Positions 34,668 to 43,264 of a DNA stretch of 64,000 bases are shown here, piece by piece. The translations under genes were made by a program, and so were the position numbers. The notes beneath the pieces were generated by a model that did no database searches, was not told where the DNA came from, and worked only from the letters and a program-made list of their open reading frames with translations. The first letter of the stretch is position 1; each line of letters begins with the position of its first letter. This DNA is from Alphaproteobacteria bacterium (lineage in GTDB: Bacteria > Bacteroidota > Bacteroidia > Bacteroidales > FEN-979). The stretch lies in the NCBI GenBank assembly GCA_009928665.1, contig SACF01000008.1, forward strand, positions 57,379 to 121,378, in the 5' to 3' direction.

Positions 34668-35747
34668 ATGCAACATCCTGTTTTTATTAATAAAAGATCC
34701 GTTTCCGTTTATTTTGGTTTGTGGGCTCTCATCATGGGAGTCCACTTTTCTGTTTTTTATTTCATATACCTTTTCCCCATTGAAATAACCATTGGTGATA
34801 CACTGGTTAATAATCTGTTTTTTTGTATCATCGGAATTTCCATGTGGTTCGTGGTACGCTATTCAGTGCCCGATAAAAAGAATATCTGGAATGTCGTTTT
34901 TAATCATGTCGCCTTCCTGACGCTGACCCTCGTGGTATGGATCGGGCTTTCAATTACCATCCTGAACGCAATTTTTGGCAATAACAAAGTTTATGGAGAA
35001 TTGCTGCTGAACTCCATTCCCAATAAGATTTTCACGGGAAGTATCTATTACGTTGTAATCGCACTGATCTACTACCTTTATATTTATCAGGTGAACCTGC
35101 AGGAAAAGATCAAAGTCGAATCCCGGCTTCGCGAAGTGTTGAAAGAGACTGAACTTACCATGTTGAAATCACAGATCAATCCCCATTTCTTGTTTAACAG
35201 CCTTAATTCAATCAGTTCTCTTACTATTACCGATCCTGCCAAAGCGCGCGAAATGGTCATTAAACTTTCTGATTTTCTGAGGTATTCCGTGTCGAAAGGC
35301 GCCGGAACCTTTACCTCTCTCGAAAATGAAATTTCCAATATCCGCAGATACCTTGAGATAGAAAAAGTCAGATTCGGGGATAAACTGAATTTTTCTTTCC
35401 AACTTGAAAAAGAGGTGTGTGCCGGACATCAGATTCCGGTAATGCTCCTTCAGCCCCTGTTTGAAAATGCAATAAAACATGGTGTTTATGAAAGCACCGA
35501 ACGGGTAAATATTGAAATGGATTGTGAGTACAAAGATGGATTTCTCGAATTGAAAATTGTCAATGATTTTGACCCTGAGGCCCGTGCCCGAAAGGGAACC
35601 GGTCTGGGATTGAATAACATCCGGGAAAGACTCAGACTCCTCTATAAAAATGATCAATTACTGAAAACACGCGTTGAGGGTACCAGATTTATAGTCCTGT
35701 TAAGCATCCCCTCGGCGGACAATATTGAAAAAAATCATAAAACATGA
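34668..35747 (+). CDS. LytS-family sensor histidine kinase
   Basis: A 359-residue protein with four membrane helices in residues 10-145, a short linker, and a kinase core with the phosphoacceptor segment LKSQINPHFLFNSLNSIS (His in NPHFLFN). The HATPase part shows LLQPLFENAIKHG (N box) and GTGLGLNNIRERL (G box). It overlaps the response regulator by 4 bases. The membrane part has no recognised sensor fold, so the signal may come through the LiaF-like partner. Confidence 0.92.
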   Translation: MQHPVFINKRSVSVYFGLWALIMGVHFSVFYFIYLFPIEITIGDTLVNNLFFCIIGISMWFVVRYSVPDKKNIWNVVFNHVAFLTLTLVVWIGLSITILNAIFGNNKVYGELLLNSIPNKIFTGSIYYVVIALIYYLYIYQVNLQEKIKVESRLREVLKETELTMLKSQINPHFLFNSLNSISSLTITDPAKAREMVIKLSDFLRYSVSKGAGTFTSLENEISNIRRYLEIEKVRFGDKLNFSFQLEKEVCAGHQIPVMLLQPLFENAIKHGVYESTERVNIEMDCEYKDGFLELKIVNDFDPEARARKGTGLGLNNIRERLRLLYKNDQLLKTRVEGTRFIVLLSIPSADNIEKNHKT

Positions 35748-36493
35748 GTATCCGAACCATTTTAATCGATGATGAACAACCCGCACGGGAGGTCATTAAA
35801 TATTATCTGAAAGACTTTGAAGAGATAGAGATTATCGGTGAATTTTCAGATGGCTTTACCGGACTGAAAGGAATCCAGGAACTTAAACCCGATCTGGTTT
35901 TCCTTGATGTTCAAATGCCCAAACTTACCGGTCTCGAACTGCTGGAACTGCTTGACCAACCGACCCAGATAATCTTCAGTACCGCTTATGATCAATATGC
36001 TATCAAAGCTTTTGAAATGAATGCCATTGATTATCTGCTGAAACCTTATTCGAAAGATCGGTTTGCCCAGGCGCTTCAGAAAGCCATTGCCATAATCGGA
36101 TCGGGGCAGAATTCCCCGGCTCCGGTTCAGAAACTTGTGAAAACCCTCGATGAAAACCCTGAATATCTGCATCGGATCGCTGTGAAATCAAGGCACAAAG
36201 TAAGTGTGATCCCGATTGAGGATATCGTATACCTTGAAGCAGAAGGTGATTACGTGATGCTTCATACAAAAGATTCCAGGCACCTGAAGGAAAAAACGAT
36301 GAAATATTTCGAAGCCCACCTCGATCCTTCAAGGTTTATCCGGATTCACCGTTCATACATCGTAAACGTACAGTTCATCGACCGGATTGAATATTACGAC
36401 AAGGAAAACTATGCAGTTCTGATGAAACAGGGAGCAAAGCTAAGGGCATCGACAACGGGATACAAGATTCTGAAGCAAATGCTGAATATGTGA
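35744..36493 (+). CDS. LytTR-family response regulator
   Basis: A 249-residue protein with an N-terminal receiver (Asp in DLVFLDVQMP, Lys in LLKPYSKDRF) and a C-terminal LytTR DNA-binding domain (residues about 145-245: RHKVSVIPIEDIVYLEAEGDY and RIHRSYIVNVQFIDRIE). The kinase gene upstream is its partner by overlap. Targets are not visible, though the adjacent LiaF-like gene is a natural candidate. Confidence 0.93.
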   Translation: MSIRTILIDDEQPAREVIKYYLKDFEEIEIIGEFSDGFTGLKGIQELKPDLVFLDVQMPKLTGLELLELLDQPTQIIFSTAYDQYAIKAFEMNAIDYLLKPYSKDRFAQALQKAIAIIGSGQNSPAPVQKLVKTLDENPEYLHRIAVKSRHKVSVIPIEDIVYLEAEGDYVMLHTKDSRHLKEKTMKYFEAHLDPSRFIRIHRSYIVNVQFIDRIEYYDKENYAVLMKQGAKLRASTTGYKILKQMLNM

Positions 36494-36494
36494 T

Positions 36495-38873
36495 TTATCT
36501 CCTTCCGCCTTTTCCGCCACCTCCGGATTTGGCCCCTCCGGATCCCCTGTTGATGCTGCCGCGACTTTGTTGAACGTTTTTGTTGTTCATCTCACGCTGA
36601 GAACTACGATCCCGCTGTTGCAATTGCTGATCCATCTGTTTCCGGTCAAAATTACCCTGTCCTCCTCCCGGCGCTGACTGCCCCGAATTCCCTGTGGCTG
36701 ACGGAGGTTTGGTACGTGTGTTCTGCTTCCCTGTCGGGGATGATGGATCAGCAGGCTTCCAGCTCTTTCCGTCGTGCTGTTCCCAGTCCTTGCCATTTTT
36801 TCGGTAAACATTTCCATCTCCGTCGGTGTATACATTATTCCGGGTATCCTTTGCCGTTGGAGCCATCTGGCCCTGCCTTCCCTGAACGGATGTGCCTGAT
36901 CCTCCTGAAGTCCGCCCACCGGTTGGTGGTTTTTCCATATTTTGATTGGAAGTGCGTCCGGCAGGGTCAGTATTTCCCGGATTCCTTGAAGAAGACTGGT
37001 TCACCGGCTGCATTCCCTGCCGTTGGTTATAGATATTTGTCTGATTAAAGGTGTTCCTGTTGTAATTGTTTACATTGATATTGACATTCGTATTCCGCAC
37101 ATAAACAGGTCCGTGCCCGTAATAATGATTGTAATGCATGGCATAAGGAGGATGGTACATGGGAGGTCCCCACCATCCGCCGTAATACATGGGGCCTCCA
37201 AACCCGACATGAAAACATCCGAATGATACACCAAACCCGATACTCCAACCGGTCCAGGGATTATAGTTCATGGAGAACCCCCAGGTCACCGGCCGGGGAT
37301 AATAATAAGGACCGTACCATCCGGGATAATAATAACCTGTGCCGTAAACAATGGTCGGCCCATAAACGTAACACCCCATGTAACCGGGCAGATATCCCAT
37401 ATAAACCACGGTGGGCTGAACTTCATAGATATATACATATTTCACATTGTATGCCGGGTCATCAGGTGGGATTTTCTGAATTTCCGCAGGAATTTCCGTC
37501 GCGACACTCCATGGCCCGGTAGGTGTCTTTCCGGTAAACCAAACTGCATTCTCACAAACATAATAGGTTTTATTGGAGAGAATTACGGTCGAATTTGTGT
37601 TGGCTGCCCGGTAAAGTAAAGTACCTTTGATTTGCTCAAATTTGGGATCCCCGTCGTATTTCACCGTACAGGTTGCAGTTTTGCGATCAACCGCGGCAGT
37701 CTGGGGTATCTGGGCATCCATGATGGCTTCGCGGGCAGCCTGTGTACCTGGAACGGATGCCAGTACAATGTCTTTCTCAGACCCTTCAGGAATTTTGGCA
37801 AAATCTGAAGGCAATTTATCCGGTGCAAGATACGACCAGGGACCTGTCATAGCCCGGGCCTGATACCACCTGCCTGAAATCAGAACGTAATAGAGCTGGG
37901 AATCAATGGCCATAAAAATATTGTTGTCGGTATTGGTCATATATAATAACTGGGTTCCGCTGATCGGTGAAAAAGAGGGTGCACCGCTCGACTGTAGCAA
38001 CTCTGCAGGATGGGTCCGTACCACAATCCGAACAGAACTATTTTGCGTGGTGCCCTGCTTTCCTGAGGATGAAGCAATTGCTGAATCACCCTGCGCGGCT
38101 TTTTTCTGAAGCTCTTTTTGCAACTTCTTCAGATCAGCGGGAAGATCAGTCACAACCGACCAGGCGCTTCTTATAACATCATTGGTCTTGTACCAGGATG
38201 TGCCACCGTAGAAATAGAAATGTTTATCGACAAGATACTTGACTACCGTGAAGGGTGTATTAATCGCGTACTCAATATTCTTATTGTCGGTGGGTTTGAA
38301 AACCGGATCACCTTCAAAAAGGATCAATACTGAAGGCTCCGTCATGAATATTATTTCAGGTGGCGTATCGTTGAAATGCTCTGCATTATTTAGAGTGGAG
38401 GAACCATCTTTTAAGGTCGCTGTAAGCTCGTCCATCGTCATTTGGAACGTCCATTTAGGGATTTCCCGTTCCAAAAGGGCTTTGAATTTGGCTGTAACCT
38501 CTTTTTTAACCGTATCCTGACCAGGGAATCGCGTGTTCAGCACCTTAGCCTCCAGCAGGGTGATCTGTCGTGTTTCTCGGTCCGAACTGATGGTTGCCAT
38601 GATCCATACTGCACCAAAAACCGGAGTTGCGCCGTTCCTCGATATCTGGACAGCCGACCTGACGTAGAGCTTATTCCCGGTCAGTGAATCAGGTTGGGGC
38701 TGATATAGCAAAAGTTTTCCTTGATCATACCGGATCTCCTTAGGCCAGGAATTCTGAAGAACAGAGGGTACAGACTGGGGTGATTTTGCACTGGTTGATT
38801 GGGCCTGGTTCAGGGAGGGGATAAAAAACAATATTGCAATTAGAAACAATAAGGTCATCTTCATCTTTTTCAT
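36495..38873 (-). CDS. Large secreted protein with a Tyr/Gly/Asn-rich low-complexity tail
   Basis: A 792-residue protein with a signal peptide (residues 1-25). Residues 30-480 contain repeated units ending YYVCENAVWFTGKTPTGPW and LYYVLISGRWYQARAMTGPW, so at least three copies of a short W/Y-rich domain. Residues about 490-600 are Tyr/Gly/Pro-rich and may be membrane-associated or surface-exposed. The end is Asn/Gln/Gly-rich and ends in GGGGKGGRR. Homologues in Bacteroidota are sometimes labelled carbohydrate-binding, but I see no catalytic motif. It converges on the LytTR gene with 1 base between them. Confidence 0.7.
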   Translation of the reverse strand: MKKMKMTLLFLIAILFFIPSLNQAQSTSAKSPQSVPSVLQNSWPKEIRYDQGKLLLYQPQPDSLTGNKLYVRSAVQISRNGATPVFGAVWIMATISSDRETRQITLLEAKVLNTRFPGQDTVKKEVTAKFKALLEREIPKWTFQMTMDELTATLKDGSSTLNNAEHFNDTPPEIIFMTEPSVLILFEGDPVFKPTDNKNIEYAINTPFTVVKYLVDKHFYFYGGTSWYKTNDVIRSAWSVVTDLPADLKKLQKELQKKAAQGDSAIASSSGKQGTTQNSSVRIVVRTHPAELLQSSGAPSFSPISGTQLLYMTNTDNNIFMAIDSQLYYVLISGRWYQARAMTGPWSYLAPDKLPSDFAKIPEGSEKDIVLASVPGTQAAREAIMDAQIPQTAAVDRKTATCTVKYDGDPKFEQIKGTLLYRAANTNSTVILSNKTYYVCENAVWFTGKTPTGPWSVATEIPAEIQKIPPDDPAYNVKYVYIYEVQPTVVYMGYLPGYMGCYVYGPTIVYGTGYYYPGWYGPYYYPRPVTWGFSMNYNPWTGWSIGFGVSFGCFHVGFGGPMYYGGWWGPPMYHPPYAMHYNHYYGHGPVYVRNTNVNINVNNYNRNTFNQTNIYNQRQGMQPVNQSSSRNPGNTDPAGRTSNQNMEKPPTGGRTSGGSGTSVQGRQGQMAPTAKDTRNNVYTDGDGNVYRKNGKDWEQHDGKSWKPADPSSPTGKQNTRTKPPSATGNSGQSAPGGGQGNFDRKQMDQQLQQRDRSSQREMNNKNVQQSRGSINRGSGGAKSGGGGKGGRR

Positions 38874-38935
38874 GGTGCTGATTTTTTGATATTTTGCTGT
38901 TCGTCAATGGGTCATATTCTGGAGTTTACCAGAAA

Positions 38936-40354
38936 TTATCTGATTGTGTGTATCTTAATGAAATTGGTGCCTCCCGGCTTGTGCGCCGGTATCCCCCCAA
39001 GCAGGATAATTTTATCGCCGGGGGTAATCAGATTTCGGGTACGAAGATTCTGCTCCGTTACTGAAACCATCTCTTCGAAAGTGTCCGGGTGGTCCTCGAT
39101 AAGGATGGGTCGGATCCCCCATAACAGGTTCAGGGCGTGATAAACATTCCGGTGCGCGGTAAGTGCGTAAATTGGAACGACAGGCTTCTCGGAGGCGACA
39201 AACTGGGCGCTTCTACCGCTCGCCGTGAGAACAACAATACAAGCCGGATTCATGACCTTGGCGATCTGGTTTGCCGACCGGCTGAGCGCAGTGATTTCAG
39301 TGTGATCATCAGGAGGATAAGTCCTGAAATCAATTTTTTCTTCCACTTCCTGGGCAATCCGCGCCATCATTTCCACTGCCTTCCCCGGGAAAGCTCCCAT
39401 GGCTGTCTCTCCGGAGAGCATAATGGCATCGGTACCATCGATTATGGCATTTGCCACATCGCTTGCTTCAGCGCGGGTTGGCCGCGGCTCATGGATCATA
39501 CTTTCGAGCATCTGTGTCGCGGTGATGACAGTCTTTCCTTTTTGGTTACACAACCCGATGATCTGTTTCTGAAGCATGGGTACCCGCTCCGGACTTATTT
39601 CAACTCCGAGATCGCCCCTCGCTACCATGATCCCGTCGACCACCCCCACGATCTCCTCAAGGTGGTCGATGGCCTGTGGTTTTTCGATCTTTGCAATAAC
39701 GGGCTTTATGAAACCTTTATCGGTGATATGTTTGCGGAGAATCAGAACATCTTCAGCCGTCCTCACGAAACTGAGCGAAATCCAATCCACATCCTGGCTG
39801 AGTCCGAATTCGAGATCCTGGATGTCCTTATCGGTCATGGCTGGTAATCTTAAATTCAGATTCGGGAAATTGACTCCTTTCCGGTCTGTCAGAACGCCTC
39901 CTTCGGTGACGCTGCAGATCACATTCCGGTCAACGATCTCTTCCACCCTGAGTTCAAAAAGGCCATCCGCAAGCAATACCTGCATTCCTGGCAGCGCTTC
40001 AGCGAAGAGAAATGGATAGTCGATCGGAACAGAATCAGGGCTCTGGTCGTAATCCCCAACCGATACGAGCCTGATCCGGTTTCCCGGCGTCAGTTCAATC
40101 TTTCCCTGGGGTAAGATACCTACCCTGATCTTGGGCCCCTGAAGATCCTGAAGAATGGTAACCGGTTTGTTTAACTCCCCTGAAATGGCTCTCAGGTGAC
40201 TGATGACCCTGGCATGACTTTCATAACTTCCATGAGAAAAATTTAAACGTGCTACATCCATGCCGTTTTCAATAAGAATACGGATCATCTCCGGCGTCGA
40301 TGTCGCCGGTCCGAGAGTAGCCACTATTTTAGTGCGTCTCAGCCAGTTTTGCAT
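38936..40354 (-). CDS. pyk: Pyruvate kinase
   Basis: A protein of about 472 residues from MQNWLRRTKIVATLGP. The start was moved in from 40375 because the shorter start fits the family better. Signature stretches are FSHGSYESH, KIEKPQAIDHLEEI, MVARGDLGVE and PTRAEASDVANAIIDG, followed by DAIMLSGETA, which cover the phosphoenolpyruvate, Mg2+ and K+ sites. It makes pyruvate and ATP in the last step of glycolysis. Length is normal for the type without an extra C-terminal phosphotransfer domain. Confidence 0.95.
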   Translation of the reverse strand: MQNWLRRTKIVATLGPATSTPEMIRILIENGMDVARLNFSHGSYESHARVISHLRAISGELNKPVTILQDLQGPKIRVGILPQGKIELTPGNRIRLVSVGDYDQSPDSVPIDYPFLFAEALPGMQVLLADGLFELRVEEIVDRNVICSVTEGGVLTDRKGVNFPNLNLRLPAMTDKDIQDLEFGLSQDVDWISLSFVRTAEDVLILRKHITDKGFIKPVIAKIEKPQAIDHLEEIVGVVDGIMVARGDLGVEISPERVPMLQKQIIGLCNQKGKTVITATQMLESMIHEPRPTRAEASDVANAIIDGTDAIMLSGETAMGAFPGKAVEMMARIAQEVEEKIDFRTYPPDDHTEITALSRSANQIAKVMNPACIVVLTASGRSAQFVASEKPVVPIYALTAHRNVYHALNLLWGIRPILIEDHPDTFEEMVSVTEQNLRTRNLITPGDKIILLGGIPAHKPGGTNFIKIHTIR

Positions 40355-40428
40355 TTTGTCCTTTTTTTGGAACACGAAGTTAAAAAAAGCGTTGAGCCCG
40401 GAACCATTATTTTCACATTATAGCATGC

Positions 40429-41820
40429 CTATAATAAAATGGTCTCTCCGTACATGGGCACGATGGGTTTGAGCCCGTAACGATATCGGATCAGATCAGC
40501 AAAAACCTTTCTGGCGTGATCTTCACCATGGGTCAGAACGACTCTGGGACGGGCAGGCGCAATGGCATTGAACCATTTGAGCAATTCGGTTTGTCCTGCA
40601 TGTGCGCTGAATCCTCCCAATTTGTGAATCTGAGCCCTGACCCGGATTGTCTCACCGAAAATTCTGACAGATCTCCTTCCATCGACAAGTTGACGCCCCA
40701 GTGTTCCTTCGGCCTGGTATCCTACGATCAACACAGAGGTTTCGGGTCTATACAGATTGTGACGCAAATGGTGCTTTATCCTTCCTGCGTTGCACATTCC
40801 CGATCCCGCGATAATCATACAAGGACCTTTAATTTCATTTAACATCCTTGATTCCTCGGGCGTTGGGGTCGGCCGTATGTAACCTTTATCCCGCTCCATT
40901 GCCCCGGAATTTAGGAAGTTCAGCATCTCATCGTCAAAAAGTTCCGGGTGATCCATATAGATTCTGGAGGCTTCAATGGCCATCGGACTGTCGATGTATA
41001 TGGGAAACCTTGGAAGTTCTCCTTTTATAAATGCTTGCTCCATGTAGTAAATCAGGTCCTGGGTGCGGCCGATAGCAAAAGAAGGAACAAGTATCTTCCC
41101 ACCTGTCTGGATGGCATTCCGGATGATTTCTACTGCTTCTTCAAGGGTATCATCCAGGGGTTTGTGATCCCTGTCACCATAGGTCGTCTCCATGATCAGC
41201 ATATCCGCCTCAGTGAACGGTTCCGGATCTCTCACGATGGGCATTCCACGTCCGCCAAGATCACCGGAAAAGATCACCGTTTTATATCTTCCTTTCTCAT
41301 TGACCTGCAATAAGATACTCCCTGAACCCAGGATGTGGCCTGCTTCATCAACTGTAATATGCATCCCTTTTGTGATCGGAAACTTCTTGTGGTAGGGCAT
41401 GGGCTGCATTTGCCGGATTACAGATTCCACATCCTCCTTGTCAAATGAGGCAACCACGCCGGGTTTTCCCTGACGGGCCAGCATCCGGTTCAATTTTTCA
41501 AGGTCACTGTTCTGAACTTTAAGTGAATCCTTCAGGATCAGTTCCGTGAGATCGATGGTGGCAGGGGTTCCGTAAATGGGTCCCTTATAACCTGCCCTGA
41601 CCGCAAGGGGTAACCTTCCGCAATGATCCAGATGGGCATGAGTAAGTACAATAGCTGATAAATCTTCATAATTGACTGGTGGGGCCGACTTATTTGCCTT
41701 CTCTGCCTCCTTTCCTCCCTGGAACATGCCGCAATCCACCAGGATGTTGCCTGAAGTAGATTCGCAATGATAAGAAGTACCCGTAACGCCACCTGCCGCC
41801 CCGTAAAATGATATTTTCAT
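40429..41820 (-). CDS. Metallo-beta-lactamase/beta-CASP ribonuclease-like hydrolase
   Basis: A protein of about 463 residues from MKISFYGAAGGVTGTSY; the frame beyond it is an extension. The zinc motif is THAHLDHCGRLP, further ligands sit in HILGSGSILL and SGDLGGRG, and the beta-CASP part ends in GFSAHAGQTELLKW, the RMMBL motif. The group (CPSF73/Ysh1-like) includes RNases that cut or trim RNA and is widely found in bacteria. RNA is the likely substrate, by family. It is the last core gene before the integrated element. Confidence 0.92.
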   Translation of the reverse strand: MKISFYGAAGGVTGTSYHCESTSGNILVDCGMFQGGKEAEKANKSAPPVNYEDLSAIVLTHAHLDHCGRLPLAVRAGYKGPIYGTPATIDLTELILKDSLKVQNSDLEKLNRMLARQGKPGVVASFDKEDVESVIRQMQPMPYHKKFPITKGMHITVDEAGHILGSGSILLQVNEKGRYKTVIFSGDLGGRGMPIVRDPEPFTEADMLIMETTYGDRDHKPLDDTLEEAVEIIRNAIQTGGKILVPSFAIGRTQDLIYYMEQAFIKGELPRFPIYIDSPMAIEASRIYMDHPELFDDEMLNFLNSGAMERDKGYIRPTPTPEESRMLNEIKGPCMIIAGSGMCNAGRIKHHLRHNLYRPETSVLIVGYQAEGTLGRQLVDGRRSVRIFGETIRVRAQIHKLGGFSAHAGQTELLKWFNAIAPARPRVVLTHGEDHARKVFADLIRYRYGLKPIVPMYGETILL

Positions 41821-42023
41821 AGCCGGAATATTTGTTTTGTTTTCTAAAATCAGCGGATAAAGGTACAAATTTCGGAAATCGTTACCTGATTTTAATGTTC
41901 GGTGCCGGTTTTAATGAATCACATATGGAAGTTCCCTTCCGACTGTTATGACGGGTAAAGAATGAAAAATGACCGGGTCACTTTGATGAAAAACGACCGG
42001 TGCAAAAAAATGAATGGCTTTGA

Positions 42024-42046
42024 AAAAAATGCCCGTTCAGGGGCAT
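42024..42046 (-). terminator. Terminator of the interrupted tRNA gene (minus strand)
   Basis: On the minus strand ATGCCC-CTGAAC-GGGCAT is followed by a T run. It lies 23 bases past the CCA of the tRNA 3' fragment, in the expected place for the terminator of a tRNA transcribed leftward. This supports the reading that the host side of the integration site is at lower coordinates. Confidence 0.6.
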
Positions 42047-42068
42047 CTGCCGGATCCGCTTGGAATCC

Positions 42069-42093
42069 TGGTGGGATGTGAGGGATTCGAACC
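42069..42093 (-). other. tRNA 3'-end fragment marking an attachment site
   Basis: Read on the minus strand, the 25 bases are GGTTCGAATCCCTC then ACATCCC and ACCA: T loop TTCGAAT, the 3' half of the T stem (CCCTC), the 3' half of an acceptor stem, the discriminator and an encoded CCA. The 5' half of the T stem should be GAGGG, but the bases present read AGCGG, and no tRNA body lies further upstream. A tRNA cut inside its T arm is the usual product of tyrosine-recombinase integration. The intact tRNA, with its identity, must be at the other end, which I did not find in the window. Confidence 0.7.
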
Positions 42094-42140
42094 GCTTTTA
42101 GAATAGGCTTATTTTACTGGTGTTTCGGAGTGTAGGAAAC

Positions 42141-42233
42141 TTATTTAGGCAGTTTCTTGGGCAGTTTTTTTTGATTTTTTGTTGTGACCCTTTGTAGGTC
42201 AGTGTACCTTCCTGTTTCACCCGTAATTTCCTG
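42141..42233 (-). pseudogene. Possible C-terminal remnant of a tyrosine integrase
   Basis: A short frame of 30 codons ending in KKLPKKLPK and a stop, pointing toward the tRNA fragment 48 bases away. The repeated Leu-Pro-Lys tail and the position next to an att site recall the last residues of Bacteroidota integrases, whose bodies are missing here. The frame is closed upstream by a stop. A different frame of the same strand is also open for about 49 codons, so this call is weak. Confidence 0.2.
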
Positions 42234-42557
42234 TCAAATGTATTCATTTTCCCATCTCCCCGGACAAAAAAATCATGCCCAAAAATCCCATTTTAGGTTA
42301 ATAAATTCAGTCCATGACTATTAACAATGACCCCTCCTTTTTGGGCCTCACCAGCCTCTGAAATGTTCATAACTTAATTTCCAGCGGTTTCTTTTCACCC
42401 CCATTTTTTTTCTTCCCTTGTAACCGTTTTACGGCTAATTGGTTCCCTCTGTTGTTATTTTTTCACAGGTATAAAACAGGTATAGTTTAGGTTACTATTT
42501 TCCTAAATTTCAGTGCGTTGTTAATATTTTATGCCTGCTCGTTGGCGACCGGTTTAA
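42234..42557. other. Non-coding left end of the integrated element
   Basis: No gene is supported over about 320 bases. The strand shows scattered AT-rich tracts and pyrimidine runs, and no repeats strong enough to call. A functional integrase gene, expected here in an intact element, is absent. Confidence 0.4.
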
Positions 42558-42565
42558 TACTTTTG
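42558..42565 (+). promoter_or_regulatory. Bacteroidota -7 element for the element's first operon
   Basis: TACTTTTG matches TAnnTTTG, 24 bases before the ATG of the HTH gene. No TTG at the right spacing was found. Confidence 0.4.
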
Positions 42566-42589
42566 CGCCTCATTTAATCCGTAAAAATT

Positions 42590-42769
42590 ATGAACGAAAA
42601 GTTAATTTTAGAAAAGCCTGTGACGGCCAAATACATCTGCAAGATGATTGGCGTAAGTCGACCGGCGCTCCATCGTTGGAGCAAATCGGGAACCATTCGC
42701 GCCCACAAAATCGGGGGTAAGCTTTTTTTCTTTGAAAGCGAAGTCATGGAGGACCTTCGCAAATGTTAA
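42590..42769 (+). CDS. Excisionase-like helix-turn-helix protein
   Basis: A 59-residue protein, MNEKLILEKPVTAKYICKM..., containing a HTH_17/MerR-like DNA-binding fold: VTAKYICKMIGVSRPALHRWSK, then a wing GTIRAHKIGGKLFFFES. Proteins of this size and shape act as excisionases or early regulators in integrated elements. It is the first gene inside the attachment site, ahead of two small genes and the primase, which fits such a role. No partner integrase remains intact. Confidence 0.75.
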   Translation: MNEKLILEKPVTAKYICKMIGVSRPALHRWSKSGTIRAHKIGGKLFFFESEVMEDLRKC

Positions 42770-42800
42770 TAACAATAATCCATAATGAAAACAACAATTT

Positions 42801-43055
42801 ATGAAAGTCAGAAAAGAATCTGTCGCGGAACTGAAAAAGCAACTGCCACATGGAAGCGCTAAGGTGATCAAATCGCGCCTGGAGAAAAACGATCGCCCCT
42901 TTACCCTGCAATACATTTATCGCTGTCTTAACTCCAAACGACCGGATTTCAATCCTTTTATCATCTCTGAGGCTATAAAGCTGGTCAGACAGTATGCCAA
43001 AAAGGTGAACAGCATCGAGAAAAGAATCAAAAAAATCAACAACGCAAGCGTATGA
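42801..43055 (+). CDS. Small basic protein of the element
   Basis: An 84-residue, Lys/Arg-rich protein, mostly helical (VAELKKQLPHGSAKVIKSRL ... RQYAKKVNSIEKRIKK). The charge and helicity suggest DNA binding, possibly as a regulator. The family is not recognised. Its stop overlaps the next start in an ATGA junction. Confidence 0.6.
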   Translation: MKVRKESVAELKKQLPHGSAKVIKSRLEKNDRPFTLQYIYRCLNSKRPDFNPFIISEAIKLVRQYAKKVNSIEKRIKKINNASV

Positions 43056-43249
43056 AAACATTCTCCTCGATGTCCGTTCCGGACAAAACCCTCACCAAAA
43101 CGTCCTACCTGAGAAACCTGGCCTTTATCAACCAGTGTTTACAGTCGGACAATACCCTCACACCTGAAAAGACAGCCAAACTTCACAAAGAGGCTGCCCG
43201 CCTTCAGGTACTTCTCGACGTGCTCGATGCTGAACTGCTCAGTGAATAA
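43052..43249 (+). CDS. Small helical protein of the element
   Basis: A 65-residue protein, almost all helix and without a known motif, translationally coupled to the gene before it. It ends 15 bases before the primase start, so it belongs to the same replication operon. Confidence 0.55.
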   Translation: MKTFSSMSVPDKTLTKTSYLRNLAFINQCLQSDNTLTPEKTAKLHKEAARLQVLLDVLDAELLSE

Positions 43250-43264
43250 TGGAAGGGAAACCAA

